Shown here: positions 54,487-64,000 of the stretch, piece by piece
Numbering within the stretch: the first letter of the stretch is position 1
Layout of the letters: every line of letters starts with the position of its first letter
Assembly: GCA_021030915.1 (NCBI GenBank)
Contig: JAGEMR010000034.1
Location: 186,001-250,000, forward strand
DNA from: Astrothelium macrocarpum
Lineage: Eukaryota > Ascomycota > Dothideomycetes > Trypetheliales > Trypetheliaceae
Length of the DNA: 64,000 nucleotides
Reading direction: 5' to 3'
The notes under the pieces: model-generated
What the model was told of the DNA's origin: nothing
The model's database searches: none
What the model saw: the letters and a program-made list of their open reading frames with translations, nothing else
Made by a program: the position numbers and the translations under genes

Positions 54487-57114
54487 ATGTCAGTCGTAGC
54501 TGGTGTGAAGCGCCCCTTCGCGACCATATCTATGGCCTCCGATACCCAGCCACCACACTCGTCTACCCACCCGATGTCCACTACAAACCGCAGCGATTGG
54601 ATAGCAAAAGTTCATCTCGAGACGTCGGCTAATGCAATTGCCGAAGCGAAACCAAAAGCAACACAATTCGATGCCGACACATCGATCGTGATCACCGGAA
54701 TCCGTGGAGCCGGCAAGTCCACTCTTGCCGTTATTGCCTCTACCGCACTGAAGCGCAAAGTAGTCGATGCGGAAAGAACATTTCACGACGCCACCGGCTT
54801 CTCAAGCTCCGACTATAAGAAGGTACATGGCAATGTCGAGTATCAGAATCGCCAGACTGAGATCTTCCAAGATGTGTTGGACAAGTACAAGAGGAACACC
54901 GTGATTGTGTGCTCGTGGATGGATCGCCAAGTTCAGACTATGCTCAGACATCTAGGAAGCTCTGTACTAGTCGTACACGTTCTTCGTGATGCCAAGGCCA
55001 TTCAAAAACACTTGAAGATGTCGGAGGACTCCAACTTGCAAGGTTTGCTCGACGCGAGCGCCTCTGTCTTCAGAAGATGCACCCAGTTCGAGCTACATAA
55101 TATAACGGAGAAGTCTACTCCAGATGGAAATGATGTGTCGGCACTGGAGCTAGACCAGAGAAATGCCACCCCCTATCTGACGCTGAAGCGCGCAGAACGC
55201 CATTTTCTGAAATTTCTCTCTCTAATCCTGCCGAAGGGCGCCATTCCATTCCTCGAATCAGCTTTTCCTTTGGCTGCTGTGCCGACCGAAGAACGCCCTT
55301 TTACCTATGCTCTTTTTGTACCTCTTTCGGCGCTCCTGGCAGACGAGATAGATGTCGAAGAGCTTGAAGCCGGCGTCGATGCTATTGAGATCGTGGTCGA
55401 AGATCTCGTTACTGGATCTATCACCAACGAAGCTAATCCTGATCAATTAAGCCCACACCGCGCAAGCGACGTTAGCCACGGCCTAGCAAAGGTCAGAAGA
55501 AACACTGTCATTCCAATATTCCTTCATATCGCCTGCCCCGACGTCGCCATTCAAAATGAGTCCTGGAGGGCCGTTTACCTCGATTATATCTTCCATGGCC
55601 TACGTTTAGCTCCAGAATACCTCTCAGTCGATATGCGCTTGGATAAAAGCCTGATATCGCGTGTTATAGAGGCAAAAGGCCCCACAAAAGTCGTAGGCAA
55701 TCTGCACCTGACGAAGAATGCACCACCCTGGATCGATCCTTTCTGGCGCAAATGCTATGAAAAGGCTCAAGATGTTGGCTGCGACTTGGTCCGATTGATA
55801 AGGCCAGCGTCAGAAATGACTGATAACTTTGATCTTAGGCATATCCATGCTGCTGTAAGCAAATGCGGTCTACCCCGGCTTCCACTGATTGCGTTTAATT
55901 CCGGGCGCCTTGGGCGTAATTCGGCATGCTTCAATCGCATATTCACCTCAGTAGTACCTGAGGGTTTCGATGAGAAGGCTTGGGGTTGGGGTGTTTCACA
56001 TTCCCTCGTACCATCCGTTTCGGCATACCAGGCTACTCGTGCTCTTCACTCCTCCTTCATCTATGATCCAATGAAGTTGTATGTGTTTGGCGCCAATGTC
56101 GGATACAGCTTGTCACCAGCCACGCATAATGCAGCACTCAAGGCATGCGGTATCCCCCATCACTATGAACCGCTTTCAACGAATTCCATAAGCAGCTTAC
56201 GGAAAACAATTACCGACCCCCAATTTGGTGGGGCTTCAGTCGGTTTGCCCTTCAAGGTTGAAATTATTTGCTTGACGCATTCCCTAAGTCGTCATGCAAA
56301 GGCTATTGGTGCTGTAAATACCTTGATACCGGTACGACATCTCAATGCGGACGGAAGCATGCCAAATGATGCTCTCTACTACGATTCCAGAAACCGCGCC
56401 GGTCCTGTACAGGCTCTGTATGGCGAGAATACAGATTGGATTGGCATACGAGCATGTATCCGGCGAGGTCTCTCTCCTGCCAATGCCGTGAGACCTACAA
56501 CGTGTGGTCTTGTGATTGGGGCCGGGGGGATGGCAAGAGCTGCCGTCTACTCTATGCTCCAGCTTGGCGTAAAAAACATTGTCATCCATAACCGGACGGC
56601 CACCAACGCGGAAAACTTGGTCACACACTTTAAAAGGCTCATTTTGGGCGACAGTCTCCCTTTACTCAGTGCTACCGACCAAAACGATACCAAATTCCAT
56701 ATACTCCAGTCTCGGACGGACGAATGGCCCAAAGAATTCCGATTTCCGACTATGATTGTGTCATGCATCCCAACGCACAGCATCGGTGACAGTCCAGCTC
56801 CAGACTTCACTCTCCCCACGCAATGGCTAAACAGTCCCACAGGAGGTGTCATGGTCGAGCTCGCCTACAAGTCACTGACTAGTCCATTACTTCAACAATT
56901 TCACAACGAAAGCTCCAGAGGATGGGTGACAATGGATGGCTTGGATCTCCTACCTGAACAGGGGTTTGCTCAATTCGAGCTTTTTACTGGTCGCCGAGCC
57001 CCCCGACGTGTTATGCGACAGGAGGTTTTCAGGTCCTACCGCGATGATTCGGGACAATCAAATTTAGCACAACTGCAGCCTAGACTGAATAACATCACTG
57101 AACAGGAGCCTTGA
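54487..57114 (+). CDS. qutR: Quinate repressor protein
   Basis: Single exon, 875 residues from ATG. The domain order copies the C-terminal three domains of the pentafunctional AROM protein. These are a shikimate-kinase-like domain (P-loop GIRGAGKS at residues 71-78, ATGFSSSDYK), a 3-dehydroquinase-like domain (near residues 250-520) and a shikimate-dehydrogenase-like domain (about 530-865: FGANVGYSLSPATHNAALKACG, VIGAGGMARAAVYSM). QutR/Qa-1S has this architecture and represses by binding the activator QutA when quinate is absent. Family knowledge, not this sequence, says it has lost full enzyme activity. The SDH-like loop GAGGMARA is intact, and whether it has any catalysis is open. Divergent from qutA. 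Confidence 0.9.
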   Translation: MSVVAGVKRPFATISMASDTQPPHSSTHPMSTTNRSDWIAKVHLETSANAIAEAKPKATQFDADTSIVITGIRGAGKSTLAVIASTALKRKVVDAERTFHDATGFSSSDYKKVHGNVEYQNRQTEIFQDVLDKYKRNTVIVCSWMDRQVQTMLRHLGSSVLVVHVLRDAKAIQKHLKMSEDSNLQGLLDASASVFRRCTQFELHNITEKSTPDGNDVSALELDQRNATPYLTLKRAERHFLKFLSLILPKGAIPFLESAFPLAAVPTEERPFTYALFVPLSALLADEIDVEELEAGVDAIEIVVEDLVTGSITNEANPDQLSPHRASDVSHGLAKVRRNTVIPIFLHIACPDVAIQNESWRAVYLDYIFHGLRLAPEYLSVDMRLDKSLISRVIEAKGPTKVVGNLHLTKNAPPWIDPFWRKCYEKAQDVGCDLVRLIRPASEMTDNFDLRHIHAAVSKCGLPRLPLIAFNSGRLGRNSACFNRIFTSVVPEGFDEKAWGWGVSHSLVPSVSAYQATRALHSSFIYDPMKLYVFGANVGYSLSPATHNAALKACGIPHHYEPLSTNSISSLRKTITDPQFGGASVGLPFKVEIICLTHSLSRHAKAIGAVNTLIPVRHLNADGSMPNDALYYDSRNRAGPVQALYGENTDWIGIRACIRRGLSPANAVRPTTCGLVIGAGGMARAAVYSMLQLGVKNIVIHNRTATNAENLVTHFKRLILGDSLPLLSATDQNDTKFHILQSRTDEWPKEFRFPTMIVSCIPTHSIGDSPAPDFTLPTQWLNSPTGGVMVELAYKSLTSPLLQQFHNESSRGWVTMDGLDLLPEQGFAQFELFTGRRAPRRVMRQEVFRSYRDDSGQSNLAQLQPRLNNITEQEP

Positions 57115-57963
57115 CGCAAATGGAAAAGTACATAAAATGTACCAGAAACAAATCCATGTTTCAACGGACGAATAATGTGCTGATTGAAAGTCATTGAAAC
57201 GTACGTCTCTACCATGGCAGCCGACTAGACAACCAATTAGCCAAAGACCCAACGTGTAGGTCCTCTGATGAGCCGCGCCGTGTCTTATTAGCAATCGGAA
57301 ATCGGAAATAGGATCACGAAATGAGATTTCACAAAATGAAATCCATTCTATGTCTTTTAGGGACACCCTCAAACACGATTTTAACCAATTGGGAACGTTG
57401 AGCAATTTAGGGATGCTCTTGACCATTTATCGATCGTAATTGTTTAGGATCTCTCGAACACGAATCTCGCTAATTGTGTCCATTGGACTTCATGACATTT
57501 TTTGTTGCAACCTCATGATAACAATTTTTCCCTGTTAGCGTAAGCGGATAAGAATTCATCCGAAACGAACCACTGGGAGTCCCTTTCAACACGGTACATC
57601 GTCCGGCTTGGAATTATTACCCAGGCTATGATAGATTCGCAATCGACATGCCGAATGCGGGGAAATCCCTGCCAATTGACTGTGCAAGAACGTTCCAGAT
57701 TAGCGAGGCTGGAGTCCCCGGACTTTTTTTTCCCCATGGATTGGAACCCAACTCCTACATCGTCAGACTGAGAAGGAATGCATATCCAGCCGGCATATTT
57801 CCGCTCAGATCTGGACTATATAGGGCAATTTCGAATTGCTCTTATAACTGCAATCTGTTGCAACCCTGGATAACATCAGAGCACTCACCAACCCATTTCA
57901 TCCCGTCTCTTCTTTATTTCTCTGGTCCATCCTTGATACCAACCTGAGCATTCTAAAGCAAAC
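57115..57963. promoter_or_regulatory. qutD upstream region
   Basis: 849 bp between the qutR stop and the qutD start. It contains a TATATA box (57817-57822), about 145 bp before the ATG, and a candidate activator site at 57546. Confidence 0.5.
57546..57561. promoter_or_regulatory. Candidate QutA/Qa-1F binding site
   Basis: GGATAAGAATTCATCC matches the published Qa-1F consensus GGRTAARYRYTTATCC at 14 of 16 positions and is palindromic in its outer half-sites. It lies about 400 bp before the qutD start codon. Function unproved. Confidence 0.5.
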
Positions 57964-59586
57964 ATGACGCTGTTTGCGCTCAAGGAGGATAGACCAACGC
58001 CAAAGGCCGTGTACAATTGGCGCGTCTACACTTGCGCTGCGATTGCGTCCTTTGCCTCTTGCATGATTGGCTACGACTCTGCTTTTATCGGTACAACTCT
58101 AGAACTGCCATCCTTTGTCAAAGAGTTCAACTTCGACTCCTACAGCAAAGATGCGCTTGCCTTGGTAGAAGCCAATATAGTCTCTGTATATCAGGCGGGA
58201 GCTTTTTTTGGCAGCCTATGTGCATACGGAACTAGCTACTATCTAGGTCGCCGCAAGTCGTTGTTCATTTTTGCTCTGATCTTCATTGTTGGTTCAGCCA
58301 TCATGCTGAGTGCTAGCACTAGTACCGGACTGGGCCCCATCATAGGTGGTCGGGTTCTGGCTGGCTTTGGAGTTGGCGGAGCGTCGAGTATGGTGCCTAT
58401 CTACATATCCGAGCTGTCGCCTCCTGCAATCCGTGGTCGATTAGTCGGGATTTACGAGCTAGGTTGGCAAATCGGCGGCTTAATTGGGTTCTGGATCAAC
58501 TATGGCGTTTCTCAAACGTTACCGCCAAGCCGAAAGCAATGGCTCATCCCTTTCGCAATCCAACTCATTCCTGCTGGTCTTTTACTTTTTGGCGTCCTGT
58601 GGATCAAGGAGTCCCCGCGTTGGTTGTTCTCTAAAGGCAGGCGTGAGGAGGCCCTGCGAGCCCTTTGTTGGGTGCGCAAACTTGACGCGACTGACATCTA
58701 TTTAATTGAGGAGGTCCAATACATCGATCAGGAGCTTGAACGTTATCGGGCGGAGGTTGGAGCTGGATTCTGGAAACCATTTTTAGCCTTGAAGCAAAGA
58801 AAGGTTCAATGGCGCTTCTTTCTTGGAGGCATGCTCTTTTTATGGCAAAATGGATCTGGTATTAACGCGATTAATTACTATAGTCCGACTGTTTTCAAGA
58901 GCATTGGTATCGAAGGGACCAATACCAGTCTGCTCACAACCGGCCTCTTCGGTGTTGTCAAGACGTGCTTCACCTTCGTCTGGATCCTTTATTTAGTCGA
59001 CCATTTCGGGCGCCGACGACTACTCATTACGGGAGCCATTGGTGGCTCGCTATGCATGTGGTTTATTGGAGCATATATTAAGGCTTCGGGGGCTCCAAGT
59101 GGAACAGGCGGGCAGCTTTCATCCGGTGGTATAGCCGCCATTTTCTTCTTTTACCTCTGGACGGCTTTCTACACGCCTTCATGGAATGGGACACCATGGG
59201 TACTGAATTCAGAAATGTTTAGTCAAAACACAAGATCACTAGGCCAGGCATCGGCAGCAGCTAACAACTGGTTCTGGAACTTTATCATTTCCCGCTTTAC
59301 ACCGGAGATGTTTTTGACGATGTCTTACGGAGTGTACTTCTTTTTTGCATCTCTTATGATCCTTTCCGTTGCTTTCATCTACTTCTTAATACCCGAAACA
59401 AAGTCGGTTCCACTTGAGTCAATGGATCGTCTTTTCGAAACTAGGCCTTTGCAGAAAGCGAACCAGATCGTTATGGAGGAGCTCCGGATTAAGGACGAAG
59501 AATTTAGACGAAATGCAGAAGGAGTAAATTTATGCCTTGACGAGAAAGGAAATGTCGATCAGGTGGAGCGGGTTGACGTTGTCTAA
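57964..59586 (+). CDS. qutD: Quinate permease
   Basis: Single exon, 540 residues from ATG. A sugar-porter-type major facilitator with twelve predicted helices. The N-terminus (ALKEDRPTPKAVYNWRVYTC) and helix 1 (SFASCMIGYDSAFIGTTLELPSF) match the quinate permeases Qa-y/QutD. Family signatures present: GRRKS after helix 2, GRVLAGFGVGGASSMVPIYISE, RGRLVGIYELGWQIGG, WLIPFAIQLIPAG, KESPRWL, FGRRRLLITGAIGGSLCM and PETKSVPLESMD. It imports quinate (also as growth signal). It is the last of the visible quinate set. Expression is expected from QutA through the upstream site. Confidence 0.9.
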   Translation: MTLFALKEDRPTPKAVYNWRVYTCAAIASFASCMIGYDSAFIGTTLELPSFVKEFNFDSYSKDALALVEANIVSVYQAGAFFGSLCAYGTSYYLGRRKSLFIFALIFIVGSAIMLSASTSTGLGPIIGGRVLAGFGVGGASSMVPIYISELSPPAIRGRLVGIYELGWQIGGLIGFWINYGVSQTLPPSRKQWLIPFAIQLIPAGLLLFGVLWIKESPRWLFSKGRREEALRALCWVRKLDATDIYLIEEVQYIDQELERYRAEVGAGFWKPFLALKQRKVQWRFFLGGMLFLWQNGSGINAINYYSPTVFKSIGIEGTNTSLLTTGLFGVVKTCFTFVWILYLVDHFGRRRLLITGAIGGSLCMWFIGAYIKASGAPSGTGGQLSSGGIAAIFFFYLWTAFYTPSWNGTPWVLNSEMFSQNTRSLGQASAAANNWFWNFIISRFTPEMFLTMSYGVYFFFASLMILSVAFIYFLIPETKSVPLESMDRLFETRPLQKANQIVMEELRIKDEEFRRNAEGVNLCLDEKGNVDQVERVDVV

Positions 59587-60016
59587 GCTTTGGAAAAGAA
59601 GAGTATGCTCCCGAGTCTGTATTTTTAGTGAAAATCACTATTAGCTGGCTTTTCCCAGCTTTTGCGACTGGCCCCTTGCACAACACTTTTCGCATAGCAC
59701 TTCATCCAGTGACTCTCGAATAGACAACACTGACGACTTCCAAGGGACATTGTTCCATTTTAAAATGAAGATATGTTGAACACAGTTATGGACTCCGCCG
59801 CAATGGAACGTTTGTTTGACCGCTTTGTGTACATATCGTATACACTCAAGTTTCTGACTAATTTCGTTGCTGTAGACATCGATAACACCAGTCACACGAG
59901 TGAGAGAATCCGCAATCCAGCAAGAATCATGCTTATCAATATTTTGCAATCTTCTACTCGAGTCTCCTATAGCAGTCACGGTTCTGCCGCCCTACCAGCC
60001 CGTCACAGCAGCAAAC
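59587..60016. other. Intergenic region after qutD
   Basis: About 430 bp. No supported gene. Confidence 0.4.
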
Positions 60017-60190
60017 ATGGCTCACGCAGGTGTGAGTTCTGGCGGTCTGTTTATCTTATTTGTTGCCTTATGGTTCGTGTACAGCAAGCAGACATATCGA
60101 GGACTGCTATTCGAGGCTGAGGACAGCACGGACGGAACGCAGCAAATCCGCTCAGGATATCAGCTTAACCAGATCTCGTCACATTCTTAA
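60017..60190 (+). CDS. Possible 57-residue membrane peptide gene
   Basis: ATG at 60017 begins MAHAGVSSGGLFILFVALWF, one transmembrane segment of about 20 residues, followed by a positively charged stop-transfer-like turn (YSKQTYRGLL) and a polar tail. It is short enough to be chance, but a clear hydrophobic helix with an inside-positive tail is unusual for noise. No homologue is recognised. It could be the last exon of a longer gene. Confidence 0.3.
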   Translation: MAHAGVSSGGLFILFVALWFVYSKQTYRGLLFEAEDSTDGTQQIRSGYQLNQISSHS

Positions 60191-60352
60191 AGAGGGGGGG
60201 ATACAACAAGACTCATTCAGCTATTTTTCAGGTGAAGAATGGAGTTCCAAGATAATCTTACTCGACTGAAGGAGATTTTCTCAAGCAGTGACCATGTCAT
60301 ATACCAACAAGTAAAGCGAATCGCCATTGGTCATCATGTCCAAATTTATACC

Positions 60353-61226
60353 TCATGCTTCGCGGTTTCCCTGCTTGTCTCGACGCATAAACCAAAAATG
60401 TACTTTGGGCCTGTCCTCCCATTTCTCTGGTACAGGTAGCGTAATCTCTTCGATGACACGATAGCCATATTTCTTGTAGACCTCTAAGCCCTTTAACGAG
60501 CTTTCAACACTCATCTATACATAGATTGTGAGCTTATTGACAACTCCAGGGGATGAGGCTTATTGCAACTACGTACCTCGGCATCCATACTGTCGGCCAA
60601 GTCAGTTCCCCATTTCACCAAGGCTGAGCCGGCACCGCGAGATTGAAACTTCGGATGGACAGTCAACATGTCGAGACCTACAGAAGTCAGCTGCAACGCT
60701 TCTCACCTCTTGGTTTCGGCCTTTTCTATCCATCTATTGCTTGTGCGGTCCCCAAAGTACCCTCTCTTCTTGGACCCAATATCCAGTATAGGCGCAAGGA
60801 AAAGAAATCCGGGAGGTGACGAAATTGCCTACAAATGAATGGTGTCCCTATCTGTCTAACGGTTCTTCTTCTTGTACTCAAGTAATTTCTGTACAAATGG
60901 CGCGCATATTCGCGTTCCTCTTCATTGGGCCAATAAGGGCCATCAATATCGCTCTCATTAAGGCTAGCGCCTTTTGGGAGTATATAGTAGCGGACAAGGC
61001 CCGCTAGCTGCCCAGAAGATGTCTCTACGGCCTTGAGAAATCGTAGGTTTGGTTCTGAGTTCTTGCTCGAGCGAAAGCGTGCCGCGCCGACTTCCTGAGC
61101 TTCGGTAGTCCAGTGATCAGGCCAAAGTGCATCGTGGTAGGGCTGTTCGTGCTCGAAAGTCTCAGATACGAGGCGGACAGCTGGTAACATATCCTCATCC
61201 TCACACGGAAGAATGGTGAATGCCAT
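60353..61226 (-). CDS. GNAT-family N-acetyltransferase
   Basis: Three exons: 61226-60833, 60677-60577 and 60514-60353; 218 residues in frame. Introns are 155 bp and 62 bp. The N-terminus MAFTILPCEDEDMLPAVRLV starts the GNAT fold. Exon 1 ends in FIC, joined to LDMLTVHPKFQSRGAGSALV, which holds acetyl-CoA loop Q-x-x-G-x-G. Exon 3 (VYKKYGYRVIEEITLPVPE) gives the final beta strand, then a short basic end (HFWFMRRDK). The first frame alone would stop after an unrelated tail, which supports the introns. Acceptor unknown. Similar in motif to the gene at 6358. Confidence 0.8.
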
Positions 61227-62270
61227 AGTTTCTTTTAGCAGAGGAAAGTGAGTATGTACATACACAAGTAGACCTTGCACCAAGCATCATGATTTCAAAT
61301 AAGAAAGAATAGCATCAGCAAGGGTCGCGCCGGTGAGTTTGTTGCGCTACGCGAATACCTGCCGGTGCGTGGGAGACAATGTGCTGCGCCGCTCGTGCAC
61401 CCCACTTTTGATTGACGTCTCGATCCTCGTAGGAGTCTCCACCACCATTCGCCCGGCCCGAGCATTCGCCCATCTAATTTTCGCGCACCACCACGAATTC
61501 AAAAATTAATTTCTCCATCAATATGGATCCAATTGAAATAATAATAATAAAAACGAATTCGTAAAAAATTTTTAATTATTTTTAATTAATTAAAAAATAC
61601 AAAATCTTTCATTCGATATTATTACGTTATTATAAAAATATTCAGAAAAATAGAATCGAATTTTTTTAAAATGAATTAATTAATCTTTTATAATATCAAT
61701 AATTTATATTAATTCAATGAATAAATATATTTATAAATCGTAAAATTCTATTAATAATTTAAATGATTCGGAATTTTATTATCAATATTTATAAAAAAGA
61801 TATAAAAAAGAATTAAACGAATTATTTTATATATCATCATCAATTATAATTAAAATCAGAATTTTTTATTATATTTAATTTTATTCAAAAAAAAATAAAT
61901 AATTATAAATAATTTAAATTATATTTTAATATGATATTATTCATTAAATTATATTATTTTATAATTAATTATATATTAGATATCTATCAAAATTGAATAA
62001 TATAAAATTCTATTATAGAATATATGAAATATAAATGAAAAAGATTTTATTATAAATCAAATTTTATTCTATCATTGTATATTCAATAGATCAGTTTATG
62101 AATGAGATTTTTTACGCGGATTAGATACAAACAATTTTCATGAATGGATTATTATTTTTATTATTATTTTTATAATCGGCGAGATTTTATTTCCATTCAT
62201 AATTTATAATAATCAATCCAATTCTATTCAGAATTTGTGATTTAAAATATAAATTCTGATTTTTATAGGG

Positions 62271-62340
62271 TCTACCATGGTGGGTTGGTCCACACCATCG
62301 GTTGGTCCACGCTATACGTGCGATTCACATGCGCTGAATA
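62271..62340. repeat. GC island with 17-bp-spaced direct repeat
   Basis: GGTTGGTCCAC occurs at 62283 and 62300, a 17-bp spacing. It stands inside AT-rich DNA and is flanked by TA-rich ends. It may be a transposon terminus. Confidence 0.5.
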
Positions 62341-63240
62341 TATAAATCTTATGTATTTAATTATGACAATTCAAAATTTTTTAAAAAATTCATTTTTATC
62401 AATTCATGAAATGATATATAAATTTAAAATATTTAAATCGATATCGATATTAAAACGTAAATTAAATAATAATAAATCGTAAATAATTATCAATAAATTA
62501 TAATAATTTCTAATAAATATTGAAGAATTAATTTTAATTTATTAAATCAAATAATATATTATTATAAAAATTCCAATTATATATTCGCTATTAATTGAAT
62601 TTATTGAATTTTTACAAAAAAAGCGCGTTTATTATATATTTTATTTACGTTTTATATATATCTATTTCAAATCAATCGATATCAATTAGATTAAATATTT
62701 TGTCAAATAATATTCTCAAATTCATAATATATATATTAATCAATTAAAATCTATTCATATAAATAGAATAATAATAAAAATAATAAATCATTAATTTAAT
62801 ATATTTAAAATATAATAAAAAGAATATGAATATAGTATTTTAAATATTTATAATATGAATAAATCAGAATTCGATATTAATAAAAAATAATCATTTAAAA
62901 TATTGATTCATTTTAATATAAAAAAAAAATAAAAAATTATGATAAATAAATAAAAATGAATTATAATAATTGAATATATTAATATATTAAATAAAATAAT
63001 TATATTTTTTTTAATTTTCAAAAATATATAAATAAATATATATTGATTTAATATAGATATTTTATCAGAATATTATTTTATGATTAATAAAAATAATTAA
63101 ATATTAAATAATTTGATATTAAAATGATTGATCAAAATTTTCAATTTTTTAATACACGAATGATATATAAATCGCCGGTATTTATTCATCGTAAATGATT
63201 ATAATAATTATATTCAAATCAATTTTATTATATATTATAA

Positions 63241-63285
63241 CGTATTCCACAAGCGAGCGGAACATACAAGCGAGTGGAACACGAA
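63241..63285. repeat. GC island with 17-bp-spaced direct repeat, likely transposon end
   Basis: AAGCGAG(C/T)GGAACA occurs at 63251 and 63268, again 17 bp apart. It lies about 40-80 bp beyond the stop codon of the pogo-like transposase fragment, which fits an inverted-repeat end of that element. Confidence 0.5.
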
Positions 63286-63323
63286 CACCAAAAAAGCTAC
63301 CACCTCAATCAAAAAACCATCAA

Positions 63324-63674
63324 TTATTCAACATCACTATCAAAAATTTTATCTACACTATTTGCATCTGATTCAGAATCTTCTTTTTTATCATTTTCAC
63401 ATGTTCTGATATTATATCCAGTCTTTCCGCAATTTCTACAGCGTCTTTGGCGAATAATATTATTTTCTGTTCCACCATTTTTATCAGCATTCAAACGTCT
63501 AGATTTCGTATTACCAATTTTTACGATATCTAATTTTTGAATTTTCTTTTTATTTAAAATTCTATTTATTTGTAAACGTTTTTTTTTACATATTTTATAT
63601 TTTATATGAATTATATTTATTATTTCAAATTCTTTAATTCGTATTTTTATAATTTCAAATTGATACGCCATCAT
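63324..63674 (-). mobile_element. Pogo-like (DDE1) transposase C-terminal remnant
   Basis: A 116-codon minus-strand frame. Most codons have drifted to Lys, Asn, Ile and Phe, as after RIP, but the end still shows a CCHC-like zinc knuckle (RCRNCGKTGYNIRTC) and an acidic tail with DSESDAN. A K/R-rich stretch (KYKICKKKRLQINR) precedes it. This order is usual at the C-terminus of fungal pogo/Fot-type transposases of the Tc1-mariner group. The catalytic DDE domain is not visible in the window (it would lie rightward, beyond 63675). It is a decayed copy, not an active gene. Confidence 0.6.
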
Positions 63675-64000
63675 TTATATATTTTTAATAAAAATTTCTA
63701 ATATTTTAATAGATCCAATTGGCGAATTTTTTTAAAAATCAGTAAATTTTTTAAAAATTAATATAGATTAAAATTCAAATTTTTTAATATTTTTTGATAT
63801 TTTGAATTTTTAAAATATTTTCTGAAAAAATAATTCTAATGGAATTTTTAATCAAATATCCAATTTATTTAAAATTATTTATGAATCAAAAGAAATAAAT
63901 TTAATATTTTTAAAATCTCCTAAAATCTGATCTTTTATAATTGATATTTTAAATATATTAATAAAAATTGATAAGAATTTGATTTTTATAATATAATTGA

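Larger units (their letters stand above)
61500..64000. other. Extremely AT-rich block, probably RIP-degraded repeats
   Basis: From about 61500 the composition switches sharply from ordinary coding-region composition to runs of A and T, with only small GC islands (62271-62340 and 63241-63285). Such blocks in Pezizomycotina usually come from C-to-T mutation of duplicated transposons. No normal gene survives, except the transposase fragment noted separately. Confidence 0.75.

Noticed and set aside
1..64000. CRISPR arrays and bacterial-type features
   Set aside because: None seen. Introns and gene content are those of a filamentous fungus.

Overview
The window is nuclear DNA of a filamentous ascomycete (Pezizomycotina). 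The evidence is the many short introns (about 47-155 bp) with GT/GC donors and CTAAC/CTGAC-like branch sites, Zn2Cys6 regulators, a quinate-utilisation gene set, a tRNA-Pro(UGG) with a short intron, and a terminal AT-rich block of the kind left by repeat-induced point mutation (RIP) of transposons. I cannot name the species. A leotiomycete or dothideomycete is possible, but that is a guess. All gene models below were spliced by hand from the sequence, and each accepted multi-exon model keeps its reading frame through all junctions unless stated.

Region 1 (1-7.5 kb): a divergent pair opens the window. One gene encodes a small HET-s-like protein with a C-terminal amyloid-motif-like tail. The other encodes a single-pass membrane protein with a cysteine-rich ectodomain, whose cytoplasmic N-terminus carries a similar short motif. 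They are followed by an amino-acid/choline-type permease and a GNAT acetyltransferase, also divergent.

Region 2 (7.5-27.8 kb): an accessory-looking block. It holds a 1235-residue stonustoxin-like/GTPase protein with two cysteine clusters, a BTB-like protein, a ClpB-type AAA+ ATPase with a long novel N-terminus, a long coiled-coil protein, a seven-exon 1432-residue protein with collagen-like glycine repeats and a beta-sandwich-like segment, a HeLo-like pseudokinase, and a short ankyrin remnant. Several of these domain types belong to the fungal self/non-self recognition and cell-death repertoire. I infer, without proof, that this is a defence or incompatibility island.

Region 3 (28-44 kb): tRNA-Pro, a GMC oxidoreductase, an NmrA-like protein, a membrane protein, a short-chain dehydrogenase with an in-frame stop, a Zn2Cys6 regulator and a LAT-type amino-acid permease. 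A perfect 15-bp palindrome occurs twice before the NmrA gene and once before the regulator gene, which suggests a small co-regulated metabolic cluster.

Region 4 (44-61 kb): an uncharacterised 721-residue protein, a secreted protein of unknown function, a secreted GH43-like enzyme, then three quinate genes: the activator qutA, the repressor qutR and the permease qutD. The catabolic enzyme genes are not in the window. A second GNAT follows.

Region 5 (61.5-64 kb): extremely AT-rich DNA with the 3' end of a pogo-like (DDE1) transposase and two GC islands that look like transposon termini.
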